Source: RHLJ01 sp965601955
GTDB lineage: Bacteria; Bacteroidota; Rhodothermia; Balneolales; Balneolaceae
Reading direction: 5' to 3'
Length of the DNA: 64,000 bases
NCBI GenBank assembly: GCA_965601955.1
Contig: OZ271855.1
Coordinates: 434,001 to 498,000, forward strand
The notes beneath the pieces are model-generated. The model searched no databases, was not told the origin of the DNA, and saw only the letters and a list, made by a program, of their open reading frames with translations. Both the position numbers and the translations under genes were made by a program. This document shows, piece by piece, positions 23,171 to 31,353 of the stretch. Every line of letters begins with the position of its first letter. The first letter of the stretch is position 1.

Positions 23171-24004
23171 TTATTCGTCTTCAGCGTAAATTTTAGCGAG
23201 GTCGTTCATCATTTCTTCTGAAATACCATTGGTCACAAACCCACCATCATGGAAAAGGTTTTGCATAGTTACCTTTCTGGTTAAGTCAGAGAATAAGGTA
23301 ACGCAATAATCTGCGCAGTCATCGGCTGAAGGATTCCCCAAAGGAGATAATTTTTCAGCAAAGGTGTACATCCCATCAAATCCTTTGATGCCGGAACCTG
23401 CAGAGGTTTTAGTTGGCGCTTGTGACACCGTGTTAACCCGGATTCCCCGTGAACCTAAACGGCTGCCATAATTTCTTGCGATGCTTTCAAGCAGAGCCTT
23501 GGCATCATTCATGTCAGAATACTTGCTGAAAATTCGTTGCGCCCCGATATACGATAACGCAACCACACTCCCACCATCATTCAACGCGTCTTGCTGCTCT
23601 GCGTGATGTAGTACACGGTGTAAAGAAATCGCCGAGATATCCAGCGACTGCTGGTACCAGTTATAGTTAAGATCCGTGTATTCCTTTTTCTTTCTAATAT
23701 TTGGAGACATCCCTATTGCGTGCAGGATAAAATCAACACCGCCGCCAAAGTGCTCCTTGGTCTTTTCCATCAGCTCAACAATTTCATCATCTTTGGTAAC
23801 ATCAGCGGGAATGATAGGGGCGCCCGTTTCTTCAGATAAACCGTTCAATGTGCCCAGCCTTAGGGCAATAGGAGCATTAGAGAGCACAAAATCCGCTCCC
23901 TCTCTTTTACATGCCAGCGCAATTCTCCAGGCAATGCTACGCTCATCCAGCGCCCCGAAAATAATTCCTTTTTTTCCTCTTAGTAGTCCGTAGCCTTCAC
24001 TCAT
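23171..24004 (-). CDS. fabI: Enoyl-[acyl-carrier-protein] reductase (NADH)
   Basis: A 277-residue short-chain dehydrogenase that carries out the last step of fatty-acid elongation. It has the FabI-type nucleotide loop GIIFGALDERSIAWRIA and the active-site Tyr-x6-Tyr/Lys pattern in LSYIGAQRIFSKYSDMNDAKALLES, with the later APTKTSAGSGIKGF loop. Length and order match FabI rather than FabL or FabV. It heads a fabI-ruvC-ruvA run with minimal spacing. Confidence 0.92.
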   Translation of the reverse strand: MSEGYGLLRGKKGIIFGALDERSIAWRIALACKREGADFVLSNAPIALRLGTLNGLSEETGAPIIPADVTKDDEIVELMEKTKEHFGGGVDFILHAIGMSPNIRKKKEYTDLNYNWYQQSLDISAISLHRVLHHAEQQDALNDGGSVVALSYIGAQRIFSKYSDMNDAKALLESIARNYGSRLGSRGIRVNTVSQAPTKTSAGSGIKGFDGMYTFAEKLSPLGNPSADDCADYCVTLFSDLTRKVTMQNLFHDGGFVTNGISEEMMNDLAKIYAEDE

Positions 24005-24204
24005 TGTACTTCTATATTAGTATGTAATAATTAATTGAATTCGGCTGAAGATAAGCAAAATATCAAAGTAGTCACCTTGTTCTTCTTCTATACCTTATCT
24101 GCAAGAGTATTCTGTCTTCTTGATAACGGATTAAATTTAGTAGAACCTTAATTGTTTTTGATTATTGATACACTTATAAGATTAATTACTTTACATTTAA
24201 AGCT

Positions 24205-24774
24205 ATGAAAATTCTTTTACTCTCTATTCTTCTCTCTTTTTTCTTGTTCTCATATTGTTCTGCCCAAGAAAATAAAATCTCTTACAATGGGGAAAACACT
24301 TTTTTCATTAGTTCGGCTTTATACAGTGAATTAAAAATTAATGGAGCGGTCTCTTTCGCGGATATTCGGCAAGAAGAACGCTGGAAGTTGCTAATAAAAG
24401 AATTTGGAGAGCCTGAAGAGACCAGAAGAGGCATTAGTCTAGATGTAGGTGGTGGTTCAAGAATCGATAAATTCGATGGGCTAACTGTGTTTTACTCCGA
24501 GTATGAAGATCCGACTAAGTTATTAGCTAACCGAATCAAAATTGATAACCCATCTTTTTCTTTAACTGCAAATAACTTTGAGCTTTCCATAGGAAAACCA
24601 ATAAACGATCTCCTTCCATCAGAGTTGAATAATAAGTTAGCTGGTGAGAACTATGTTGTGCTTTATATAGAGTACGAGAAAGATAGCTATGCCGACATTG
24701 AATCTATTGGCTTGGAAATAGATCCATATTCCGGGATCATTAAATCAATGCTAATTATTTTATGGAGGCCTTGA
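24205..24774 (+). CDS. Secreted hypothetical protein
   Basis: A 189-residue protein with a signal peptide (MKILLLSILLSFFLFSYCSAQE). The mature part is acidic and has no motif I recognise; repeated short strands (LTVFYSEYEDP, FELSIGKPINDLL, YVVLYIEYEKDSY) suggest a small beta-rich periplasmic domain. It is flanked by fabI (divergent, 200 bases away with no visible gene between) and the ffh promoter, and appears to stand alone. No terminator is visible after it. Confidence 0.6.
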   Translation: MKILLLSILLSFFLFSYCSAQENKISYNGENTFFISSALYSELKINGAVSFADIRQEERWKLLIKEFGEPEETRRGISLDVGGGSRIDKFDGLTVFYSEYEDPTKLLANRIKIDNPSFSLTANNFELSIGKPINDLLPSELNNKLAGENYVVLYIEYEKDSYADIESIGLEIDPYSGIIKSMLIILWRP

Positions 24775-24833
24775 CTTCTCGATTATTGATTGCCCACCCA
24801 TCTAAAGGGTCAATATAATTTTCCACATCACTG

Positions 24834-24864
24834 TTGATAAGCCTTGTTTAATCCCGTATTTTTG
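24834..24864 (+). promoter_or_regulatory. Promoter of the ffh-rpsP operon
   Basis: TTG (24834-24836), a 20-base spacer, and TATTTTTG (24857-24864) match the Bacteroidota sigma-A form exactly. The start codon of ffh is 37 bases downstream. Confidence 0.7.
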
Positions 24865-24901
24865 CAGGCTCCGTAACTGGCGGAGATAATCCTGTTTTTC
24901 C

Positions 24902-26242
24902 ATGTTTGATAATCTATCCTCAAATCTAGAGCGAGCCTTTAAGAATATTAAAGGTGAAGCACGTCTTACCGATGTAAACATCGCGGAGACGGTACGTGAG
25001 ATTCGTCGCGCCCTTTTGGATGCCGATGTGAATCTTGAGGTAGCCCGCCAGTTCACAGCAGATATTAAGGATAAGGTCCTTGGCTCTGATGTTCTCACCA
25101 GTGTTAACCCAGGTCAGCAGTTCACGAAAATAGTGTACGATGAGCTGGTTGCAACTTTTGGTGGCGAAAAATCAGATATCGCCCAGGCACACACTCCTCC
25201 CACTGTCATTCTCATAGCCGGTTTGCAAGGTTCTGGTAAAACCACCTTTACAGGTAAGCTTGCCCGATACCTTAAGCAGGAGCATAAACGGAACCCGCTT
25301 CTTGCTGCCGCCGATGTTTATCGCCCTGCTGCAGTAAACCAGCTAAAAACACTCGCATCGCAAATTGATGTGCCTGTATACTCGATTGAACAAAAAGACG
25401 CTGTTCGTGTTGCTAAGGAAGCCGTTTCGATGGCAAAAAGCTTAGCTATGGACACCGTTATCATCGATACTGCCGGCCGTTTGCATGTGGATGAAGAGAT
25501 GATGAAAGAGGTTGCGGAAATTAAAAAAGCCGTTAACCCTCATGAGATTTTGTTTGTGGTTGACTCCATGACTGGACAGGATGCAGTTAACACAGCCAAA
25601 GATTTCAACGATCGATTAAACTTTGATGGCGTTGTTCTTACCAAGTTAGATGGTGACACCCGCGGTGGTGCCGCTCTATCTATCAAATCGGTAGTAGACA
25701 AACCAATCAAGTTTGCAAGTACCGGCGAAAAGCTGGAAGCACTTACCCCTTTCTACCCAGACCGAATGGCTCAGCGCATATTGGGGATGGGAGATGTGGT
25801 GTCGCTTGTTGAAAAAGCTCAAAAAGAATTTGATGAAAAAGAAGCCCAGCGTCTTCAGAAGAGGATCAGCTCTGACAAGTTCGATCTGGAAGACTTCCTG
25901 GCTCAGATTCAAAAAATCAAAAAGATGGGAGATCTTGGTGATCTCGTATCTATGATTCCCGGCGCCAGCAAAGCAATAGAAGATGCAGATATCAATGATG
26001 ACGCTTTCAAGCCCATCGAAGCAATAATCTATTCTATGACGCCGGAAGAGCGTCGGAACCCTAATATCCTAAATGGAAGCCGTCGTCGACGGATTGCACA
26101 GGGCTCCGGCACAACTGTTCGTGAGATTAATGATCTCATCAAGCAGTTTGAACAGATGAAGAAAATGATGAAGACCATGTCTAAAATGGGAAAAATGGGG
26201 CGGGCTCTTCATGGACTTAAAAATCTGCCTCTAGGCCGATAA
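24902..26242 (+). CDS. ffh: Signal recognition particle protein Ffh
   Basis: A 446-residue SRP54 GTPase that binds signal sequences of nascent membrane proteins and delivers ribosomes to FtsY. N domain at 1-90; G domain with GLQGSGKTTFTGKLARYL, DVYRPAAVNQL, DTAGRLHVDEEM, TKLDGDTRGGAAL and the FASTGEKLEAL closing loop; a Met-rich M domain (about 300-446) ends in QMKKMMKTMSKMGKMGRALHGL, which binds the signal peptide and SRP RNA. It is the first gene of an export and translation operon with rpsP, rimM, trmD and rplS. Confidence 0.96.
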   Translation: MFDNLSSNLERAFKNIKGEARLTDVNIAETVREIRRALLDADVNLEVARQFTADIKDKVLGSDVLTSVNPGQQFTKIVYDELVATFGGEKSDIAQAHTPPTVILIAGLQGSGKTTFTGKLARYLKQEHKRNPLLAAADVYRPAAVNQLKTLASQIDVPVYSIEQKDAVRVAKEAVSMAKSLAMDTVIIDTAGRLHVDEEMMKEVAEIKKAVNPHEILFVVDSMTGQDAVNTAKDFNDRLNFDGVVLTKLDGDTRGGAALSIKSVVDKPIKFASTGEKLEALTPFYPDRMAQRILGMGDVVSLVEKAQKEFDEKEAQRLQKRISSDKFDLEDFLAQIQKIKKMGDLGDLVSMIPGASKAIEDADINDDAFKPIEAIIYSMTPEERRNPNILNGSRRRRIAQGSGTTVREINDLIKQFEQMKKMMKTMSKMGKMGRALHGLKNLPLGR

Positions 26243-26279
26243 GAACTTAGATAACTAAAACTCAACTGAGGAAACATCA

Positions 26280-27194
26280 TTGATTAAGATTAGACTTCAA
26301 CGCAAGGGGCGTATCCGTCGCCCTATTTATCATATCGTAGTTGCTGATAGCCGCTCTCCTAGAGATGGCCGTATTATCGAGCAAGTAGGGCGTTATGATG
26401 GCGTTACCGAAAAGAAAGAGACGGTTCTTAATGAAGACCGTATTATGTACTGGTTAGATACCGGTGCACAGCCTACCGATTCCGTTCGTAAAATCCTTCG
26501 TCAGGAAGGTCTGCTATATAAGCGCCACCTTGTAATGTGGGGCAAAAGTGAAGAAGAAATTGATGCTGCTTTAGCAGAATGGAAAGCATACCGTGACTCT
26601 AAGAAAGAGACTGAAGTAACAAGAAAAGAACAGGTTCAGGCATCTCTTGCTGCAGAAGAAAAAGCAGTAAAAGAGCAAGTTGCCAAGAAAGCTGCCAAAG
26701 CCGCTGCTGAATTAGCGGAAGAAGAAGTAGCAGAAGAAACAGCCGCTGAGACTACGGAAGAAGCTGTAGCAGAAACAGCTGAAGAAACAACCGACGAAGT
26801 GGTTGAAGAGGCTCCTGCTGAGGAAGCAGTTGCTGAAGAAGTAGCTGAGCCAGAAGCAGAGGCCGTTGAAGAGCCTGCCGCTGAAGTTGAAGCAGAAGAA
26901 GCGGCTGAAGCTGCAACCGAAGAAGTAGCGGAAGAACCAGCTGAAACAACCGAAGAGGTGGTAGAAGAAGCGGCTGAAGAGCCTGCTGCTGAGGTTGAAG
27001 AAGCAGAAGCTCCTGCTGAGGAAGAAGTTGTTGCTGAAGCAAGTGCTGATGCTCAAACTTCCAGCGACTTAACAGCTAAAGAAGCTATTGATCACATCAA
27101 CAATACTGACCTGGCTGACTTAGCAGGCTTTGTTACTGATGCTGAAGATCGTAAAACTGTACTAGCTGCCTGGGAAGCCAAGCAAGCTGGATAA
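26280..27194 (+). CDS. rpsP: 30S ribosomal protein S16 with long acidic tail
   Basis: Residues 1-80 are a normal bS16 (IKIRLQRKGRIRRPIYHIVVADSRSPRDGRIIEQVGRYD). Known Bacteroidota S16 proteins have extra C-terminal residues, but here the protein is 304 residues: a low-complexity stretch of Ala, Glu, Val, Thr and Pro (about 140-255) is followed by a compact final segment (LTAKEAIDHINNTDLADLAGF to the end) that looks like a folded helical piece. The start is TTG, preceded by TGAGGA; no ATG fits the bS16 N terminus. It lies 37 bases after ffh and 14 before rimM. Confidence 0.94.
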   Translation: MIKIRLQRKGRIRRPIYHIVVADSRSPRDGRIIEQVGRYDGVTEKKETVLNEDRIMYWLDTGAQPTDSVRKILRQEGLLYKRHLVMWGKSEEEIDAALAEWKAYRDSKKETEVTRKEQVQASLAAEEKAVKEQVAKKAAKAAAELAEEEVAEETAAETTEEAVAETAEETTDEVVEEAPAEEAVAEEVAEPEAEAVEEPAAEVEAEEAAEAATEEVAEEPAETTEEVVEEAAEEPAAEVEEAEAPAEEEVVAEASADAQTSSDLTAKEAIDHINNTDLADLAGFVTDAEDRKTVLAAWEAKQAG

Positions 27195-27208
27195 ATGTTG
27201 AGGCTCCT

Positions 27209-27748
27209 ATGAATCAGGACGCCCTTACATCACCGTTTGTCCAGGTTGGGCACATTGTCAAATCGCAGGGTTTGAAAGGAGAATTAAAAGTTCACTTTGA
27301 CTCCATAAATCCCGAAGCGATGGAACAGGTTTCGATGGTGTATATGCGAAATGATCGTGGAGATTTTTATCCCTCTCGGCTTTCCGGGTTCCGGATTGAA
27401 GAAAAGGGAAACAAAACTTCGTTCTTTGTACAATTTGAACAAATCGCTGATCGCTCTTCTGCAGATGCGATGAAAAACAAAGCTCTTTTTTTAGAAAGAA
27501 AAGAAGCTGAGCAACTCTTTAACGATGATGTTGAAGAGTTAACGTTCATCGACTTTGAAGTACTGTATGAAGGCAGCGCTTTAGGCTATGTAGACGAGGT
27601 AATTGATAATGGCACTCAACAACTACTCTCAATAGTATCCGGCAAAGGAAGCCTTTTGGTTCCAATGGTTGATGAATATGTAGAGAGAGTTGATGCTGAT
27701 TCAAAAACTATCTATTGTCAAAACCTGGAACCTTTGATCGAATTATGA
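27209..27748 (+). CDS. rimM: Ribosome maturation factor RimM
   Basis: A 179-residue protein needed for 30S subunit maturation; it binds S19. The N-terminal RimM domain starts VQVGHIVKSQGLKGELKVH and the C-terminal PRC-barrel covers about residues 100-175 (FIDFEVLYEGSALGYVDEVIDNGTQQLLSI, VPMVDEYVERVD). It keeps the classic order rpsP-rimM-trmD-rplS and overlaps trmD by four bases (ATGA). Confidence 0.94.
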   Translation: MNQDALTSPFVQVGHIVKSQGLKGELKVHFDSINPEAMEQVSMVYMRNDRGDFYPSRLSGFRIEEKGNKTSFFVQFEQIADRSSADAMKNKALFLERKEAEQLFNDDVEELTFIDFEVLYEGSALGYVDEVIDNGTQQLLSIVSGKGSLLVPMVDEYVERVDADSKTIYCQNLEPLIEL

Positions 27749-28428
27749 TAAGAATTGATATCATATCCGGAGTTCCGGCCCTACTAGATGGCCCTCTCAA
27801 TCATAGCATTGTGAAGCGCGCGGTTGATAAAGGATTAGTCGAGATTCATGTACATGATCTTCGGGATTACACTGAGGACAAGCATAAGAAAATCGACGAC
27901 TACCCTTATGGTGGAGACCCGGGAATGGTGTTAACACCACAACCTATCTTCAGTTGCATAGAGCATCTCCAAAAGCAACGAGGTTATGATGAATTGATCT
28001 TTACCGCTGCTGATGGTGACGTTTTTGATCAACAGGAAGCAAATGCTCTATCATTGAAAAAGAACATCCTTATTCTTTGCGGGCATTATAAAGGAGTAGA
28101 TCAGCGGGTGCGAGATGAGTTAATCACTAAAGAATATACCATTGGTGATTACGTGCTTTCAGGAGGAGAACTTCCAGCTATGGTTATTACCGATGCCATT
28201 GTTCGGTTATTACCTGGAGCAATTGGAGATGCCGGAAGCGCACTAAACGACTCATTTCAAAATGGATTGCTGGAAGCGCCGGTTTACACCCGACCTGCAG
28301 AATTTCGGGGCTTGAAAGTCCCTGAAGTGCTGAGATCCGGAGATCCAAAAAAGATTGAAGCGTGGCAACAGGAACAATCCATTAAGCGCACCAAAGAACG
28401 AAGAAACGATTTGTACGAAAAACTTTAG
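27745..28428 (+). CDS. trmD: tRNA (guanine37-N1) methyltransferase TrmD
   Basis: A 227-residue SPOUT-class methyltransferase that methylates G37 and prevents +1 frameshifting. It begins MIRIDIISGVPALLDGPLNHSIVKRA; the knot region with YPYGGDPGMVLTPQPIF, LCGHYKGVDQRV and IGDYVLSGGELPAMVITDAIVRLLPG is complete, and ARPAEF-like YTRPAEFRG follows. An in-frame TTG 30 bases upstream would extend the ORF into rimM; the ATG overlapping the rimM stop is preferred because it gives the family N terminus. Confidence 0.95.
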   Translation: MIRIDIISGVPALLDGPLNHSIVKRAVDKGLVEIHVHDLRDYTEDKHKKIDDYPYGGDPGMVLTPQPIFSCIEHLQKQRGYDELIFTAADGDVFDQQEANALSLKKNILILCGHYKGVDQRVRDELITKEYTIGDYVLSGGELPAMVITDAIVRLLPGAIGDAGSALNDSFQNGLLEAPVYTRPAEFRGLKVPEVLRSGDPKKIEAWQQEQSIKRTKERRNDLYEKL

Positions 28429-28485
28429 AAAGAATATTAACATCTTATCCTGACCGCAGTTGGGGCGAGATCAAGACATAAAAAA

Positions 28486-28845
28486 ATGGACAAGCTAAAA
28501 TTAGTTGAACAAACTCTGGTAAATGATGACATCCCTGAGTTTACTGCAGGTGATACCGTAAACGTTCACTACCGTGTACGTGAAGGTGAAAAGGAAAGAA
28601 TCCAGCAGTATGAAGGTGTTGTAATTTCTGAGCGAGGAAGCGGCCCAAACAAAACTTTCACTGTTCGCAAGATGAGCGGAAGTATTGGTGTTGAGCGTAT
28701 TTTCCCACTCAACTCTCCTTTTATTGCACAAATTGATGTGAAGAGAAAAGGAAAGGTTAGACGTTCGAAGTTGTTCTATCTTCGTGAGCTTCGTGGTAAG
28801 GCTGCCCGTATCAAGGAAAAGGAAAGCCAAAACCCAAAGAAGTAA
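28486..28845 (+). CDS. rplS: 50S ribosomal protein L19
   Basis: A 119-residue bL19 (VEQTLVNDDIPEFTAGDTVNVHYRVREGEKERIQQYEGVVI, RKMSGSIGVERIFPLNSPFI, KVRRSKLFYLRELRGKAARIKE). It sits at the 30S-50S interface. Last gene of the ffh-rpsP-rimM-trmD-rplS run, followed by a hairpin. Confidence 0.95.
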   Translation: MDKLKLVEQTLVNDDIPEFTAGDTVNVHYRVREGEKERIQQYEGVVISERGSGPNKTFTVRKMSGSIGVERIFPLNSPFIAQIDVKRKGKVRRSKLFYLRELRGKAARIKEKESQNPKK

Positions 28846-28875
28846 TCGTTTCTTAACTATTTGTTGAAACTAATC

Positions 28876-28901
28876 CCGGATCATTCTTTGTGATGATCCG
28901 G
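28876..28901 (+). terminator. Hairpin terminator after rplS
   Basis: CCGGATCAT (28876-28884) and ATGATCCGG (28893-28901) form a perfect 9-pair stem with an 8-base loop, followed by the T-rich TTCTTACTTCTTT. It may end the operon or reduce read-through into adk. Confidence 0.7.
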
Positions 28902-28950
28902 TTCTTACTTCTTTATCTCACTTATTATATCGAACTAAAATCTTCAGGTA

Positions 28951-29505
28951 ATGAACATCATTCTCTTTGGACCTCCGGGTGCAGGAAAAGGTACTCAGGC
29001 CGAGTTGCTAATTAACGAATATTCTATTCCCCATCTCTCTACTGGTAATATTTTCCGCGCAGCCATTAAGAACCAAACTCCACTTGGTCAAAGGGTGACC
29101 GCTATCCTTGATGCAGGAGAATTAGTGCCTGATCAGCTTACTATTGACCTGGTTGCTGAAGAGCTTAACGAGGAGAAGTATGTGAATGGTGCTGTATTTG
29201 ATGGTTTTCCTAGAACCGTAGTTCAGGCGGAAGCTTTCGATAATCTCCTGGAGAATAAAGGCCAGAAAGTAGATGCCTTTATATCCCTTGAAGTACCTGA
29301 AGAAGAATTGGTTAAGAGAATTTTGTCCCGTGGTCAGGGCCGTACCGATGATACTGAGGAAGGTGTAAAACACCGACTCAATGTATATCACAACGAGACT
29401 GCTCCAGTCCAGGCTTACTATGAAAGCAAAGGGCAGGTTAAAAAAATAGACGGTATCGGAAGTATTGAAGAGATTTTTGACCGAATTAAGTCGGTGCTTT
29501 CTTAA
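28951..29505 (+). CDS. adk: Adenylate kinase
   Basis: A 184-residue kinase that balances ATP, ADP and AMP. P-loop GPPGAGKGT (7-15), the AMP-binding LSTGNIFRAA and DGFPRTVVQAEAF, and the RGQGRTDDTEEGVKHRL arginine region are intact. The LID is the short loop, as in the 184-190 residue class; zinc-finger Cys are absent. Its stop overlaps the convergent binding-protein gene by four bases. Confidence 0.95.
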   Translation: MNIILFGPPGAGKGTQAELLINEYSIPHLSTGNIFRAAIKNQTPLGQRVTAILDAGELVPDQLTIDLVAEELNEEKYVNGAVFDGFPRTVVQAEAFDNLLENKGQKVDAFISLEVPEEELVKRILSRGQGRTDDTEEGVKHRLNVYHNETAPVQAYYESKGQVKKIDGIGSIEEIFDRIKSVLS

Positions 29506-30473
29506 TCTTTCGCTTCTCTAAGTAAATACTCCTGGAATCGTAGGCCCGAAATACTTTCACTTTCGGGGAGCAATCCCAATTCTATATAGGCTTCCAGTAT
29601 TAGCTCCCACTTTTCCGTTGAAGAGCTTCCAATATTGATTTTGTTTGGAGCTATCAAATCCTTCATCTGCTCTGCTTCATATCGCAAGTGCTCTTTACTA
29701 TGGCGAATAGAGTATTTTTCATAGATAACATCCACCGTTTCTTCAATATTACTCATTGCATATTCCCAGCCCCTCAAGGATGCTTCTCTGAATTGTAAAG
29801 CAATGTTTTGTTTGTTTTTCATCATCTCTTCAGTGGTAAATAATACATCGCCATAAAAACCATATCCTATCCCTTCTGGCTGAATAATTGAATATTCAAT
29901 TCCCTCTTGTTCCAATAAAAAGGGCTCATCTGTGATGTAAGCAGTAACTGCATCTACCTCATCATTTATAAGCTCCGAAATGGAAAAGGAATGACCTGTT
30001 TGAATAAAATCTGACCTGGTAACCCCGTTCATTTCAAGATAAGCCAGAATATCTGCTGCATAGGCCTCTACTGCTACTCTCTTTCCTTTGATATCTGATA
30101 CTTTTTCAATGCCTGATTCTTTTTTTGCCACCAGAACTTGGGCTGATCTTTGAAAAATTGGAGCCAATAGTACCAGCTTTCTGCCCTGATTTCGAAGTAA
30201 CAAGATGTCCGATGTCGTTACACCAAATTGAACCTCTCCTTCAAATATAGAAGCTAAGGTTTCTCCCTCGTCCGGTGCCTCAAGAAGTGTAACATCGAGA
30301 CCTAAATTATGATAATAGCCCTTTTCAATGGCCATGTAATAGCCAGCAAACTGAAACTGATGCTTCCACTTCAACTGTACTGTTACTTGTTCAAGCTGTT
30401 TGGCGGGTTGAGCATGAACATGTGTAACAGTTAAGAGCGCTGTAATAAGCAGTATTAATTTTATCACTTTCAT
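29502..30473 (-). CDS. NMT1/THI5-like periplasmic binding protein (orphan)
   Basis: A 323-residue protein with a signal peptide (ending THVHAQ) and an NMT1/THI5-like type II binding fold: VTVQLKWKHQFQFAGYYMAIEKGYYHNLGLDVTLLE, then FGVTTSDILLLRNQGRKLVLLAPIFQRS. Relatives bind thiamine precursors, taurine or nitrate-like ligands for ABC transporters, or form the sensor of two-component kinases. No permease, ATPase or kinase gene is adjacent, so it may serve a distant partner. It lies 30 bases after glpF in the leftward direction and could share that transcript. No TPP riboswitch is visible. Confidence 0.8.
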   Translation of the reverse strand: MKVIKLILLITALLTVTHVHAQPAKQLEQVTVQLKWKHQFQFAGYYMAIEKGYYHNLGLDVTLLEAPDEGETLASIFEGEVQFGVTTSDILLLRNQGRKLVLLAPIFQRSAQVLVAKKESGIEKVSDIKGKRVAVEAYAADILAYLEMNGVTRSDFIQTGHSFSISELINDEVDAVTAYITDEPFLLEQEGIEYSIIQPEGIGYGFYGDVLFTTEEMMKNKQNIALQFREASLRGWEYAMSNIEETVDVIYEKYSIRHSKEHLRYEAEQMKDLIAPNKINIGSSSTEKWELILEAYIELGLLPESESISGLRFQEYLLREAKD

Positions 30474-30502
30474 CTTTTATTTCTTTTTAAGTCATCCTTC
30501 TA

Positions 30503-31216
30503 TTAACTAAACGGTAATATACCATACACCAAGGCCGCCAACACCCCTCCTAAAAGCGGGCCTATTACAGGTACCCATGAATATCCCCAGTTGCTGAATC
30601 CTTTTCCTTTGATTGGAAGAATGAAATGGGCAATCCTTGGTCCTAAATCCCGCGCCGGGTTAATGGCATAACCCGTTGTCCCTCCTAATGACATCCCTAT
30701 TCCAAAAACCAACAAACCAACTGGTAAAGCACTTATTGAGCCCAATCCAACATCGGGTTCTGCAAGAAATAGGACTCCTAACACTAAAATGAAGGTTCCA
30801 AACACTTCAGAGTATACATTATCTATGGTACTCTTTATAGCAGGCCCGGTGCTAAATACACCCAGTTTGGTTCCCTGGTCTTCGGTTTCCTCGAAATGCT
30901 TTCGGTACTGAAACCATACCAACGTAGCAGCCACAATAGCTCCTATCATCTGTGCTAAGATATACCCACCAACAAGGCTCCAGGAAAATTTTCCTGCCAT
31001 TGCTAATCCTATAGTAACGGCTGGGTTTATATGGGCGCCACTTATTGAAGCAGAAACATACACTCCTACAAACACTGCTATACCCCATCCCCAGTTTACC
31101 AGTATCCAGCTCCCTCCACTACCATAGGTCTTTTTTAGTGATGCATTCGCGTTAACTCCCAGCCCTAACACCATGAGTAAAAATGTTCCTAGTACTTCTC
31201 CTAAATATGCTTCCAT
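30503..31216 (-). CDS. glpF: Glycerol facilitator GlpF (aquaglyceroporin)
   Basis: A 237-residue MIP channel with six TM helices and two NPA boxes: SGAHINPAVTIG and GYAINPARDLGPR. The Asp after the second NPAR is the mark of glycerol facilitators rather than water-only channels. It passes glycerol across the inner membrane for GlpK. It is the third gene of a glpK-glpD-glpF set, separated from glpD by 137 bases that contain an inverted pair of REP-like repeats. Confidence 0.93.
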   Translation of the reverse strand: MEAYLGEVLGTFLLMVLGLGVNANASLKKTYGSGGSWILVNWGWGIAVFVGVYVSASISGAHINPAVTIGLAMAGKFSWSLVGGYILAQMIGAIVAATLVWFQYRKHFEETEDQGTKLGVFSTGPAIKSTIDNVYSEVFGTFILVLGVLFLAEPDVGLGSISALPVGLLVFGIGMSLGGTTGYAINPARDLGPRIAHFILPIKGKGFSNWGYSWVPVIGPLLGGVLAALVYGILPFS

Positions 31217-31230
31217 GTTTCCTCCAAAGA

Positions 31231-31338
31231 GTCATTCTGAGGCTTCTGCCGAAGAATCAACTAATCTATAATTACGTTGATCCTTCGCTATTCGCCTGTC
31301 CTCCGTACGAGTACTTCGGAAGGCGGACTCAGGATGAC
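31231..31338. repeat. Inverted pair of REP-like hairpin units
   Basis: The unit GTCATYCTGAG-N8-CGAAGRATC is present as a 28-base copy at 31231-31258 and as a longer inverted copy at 31279-31338. The first folds as ATTCT-GA-GGC-loop-GCC-GA-AGAAT. It lies in the glpD-glpF gap. Related copies occur at 37.3, 37.7 and, in diverged form, 56.0 kb. Confidence 0.75.
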
Positions 31339-31353
31339 TATAAGATTGTATAG

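Noticed and set aside
26712..27056. Antisense open frames opposite the rpsP tail, Leu/Gln- or Phe/Ser-rich
   Set aside because: They are the complement of the GAA/GCT repeats that encode the Glu/Ala tail, which keep other frames open by composition.
30474..30502. A TPP riboswitch before the NMT1-like gene
   Set aside because: Only 29 bases separate it from glpF; there is no room for the fold, and no matching conserved bases are seen.
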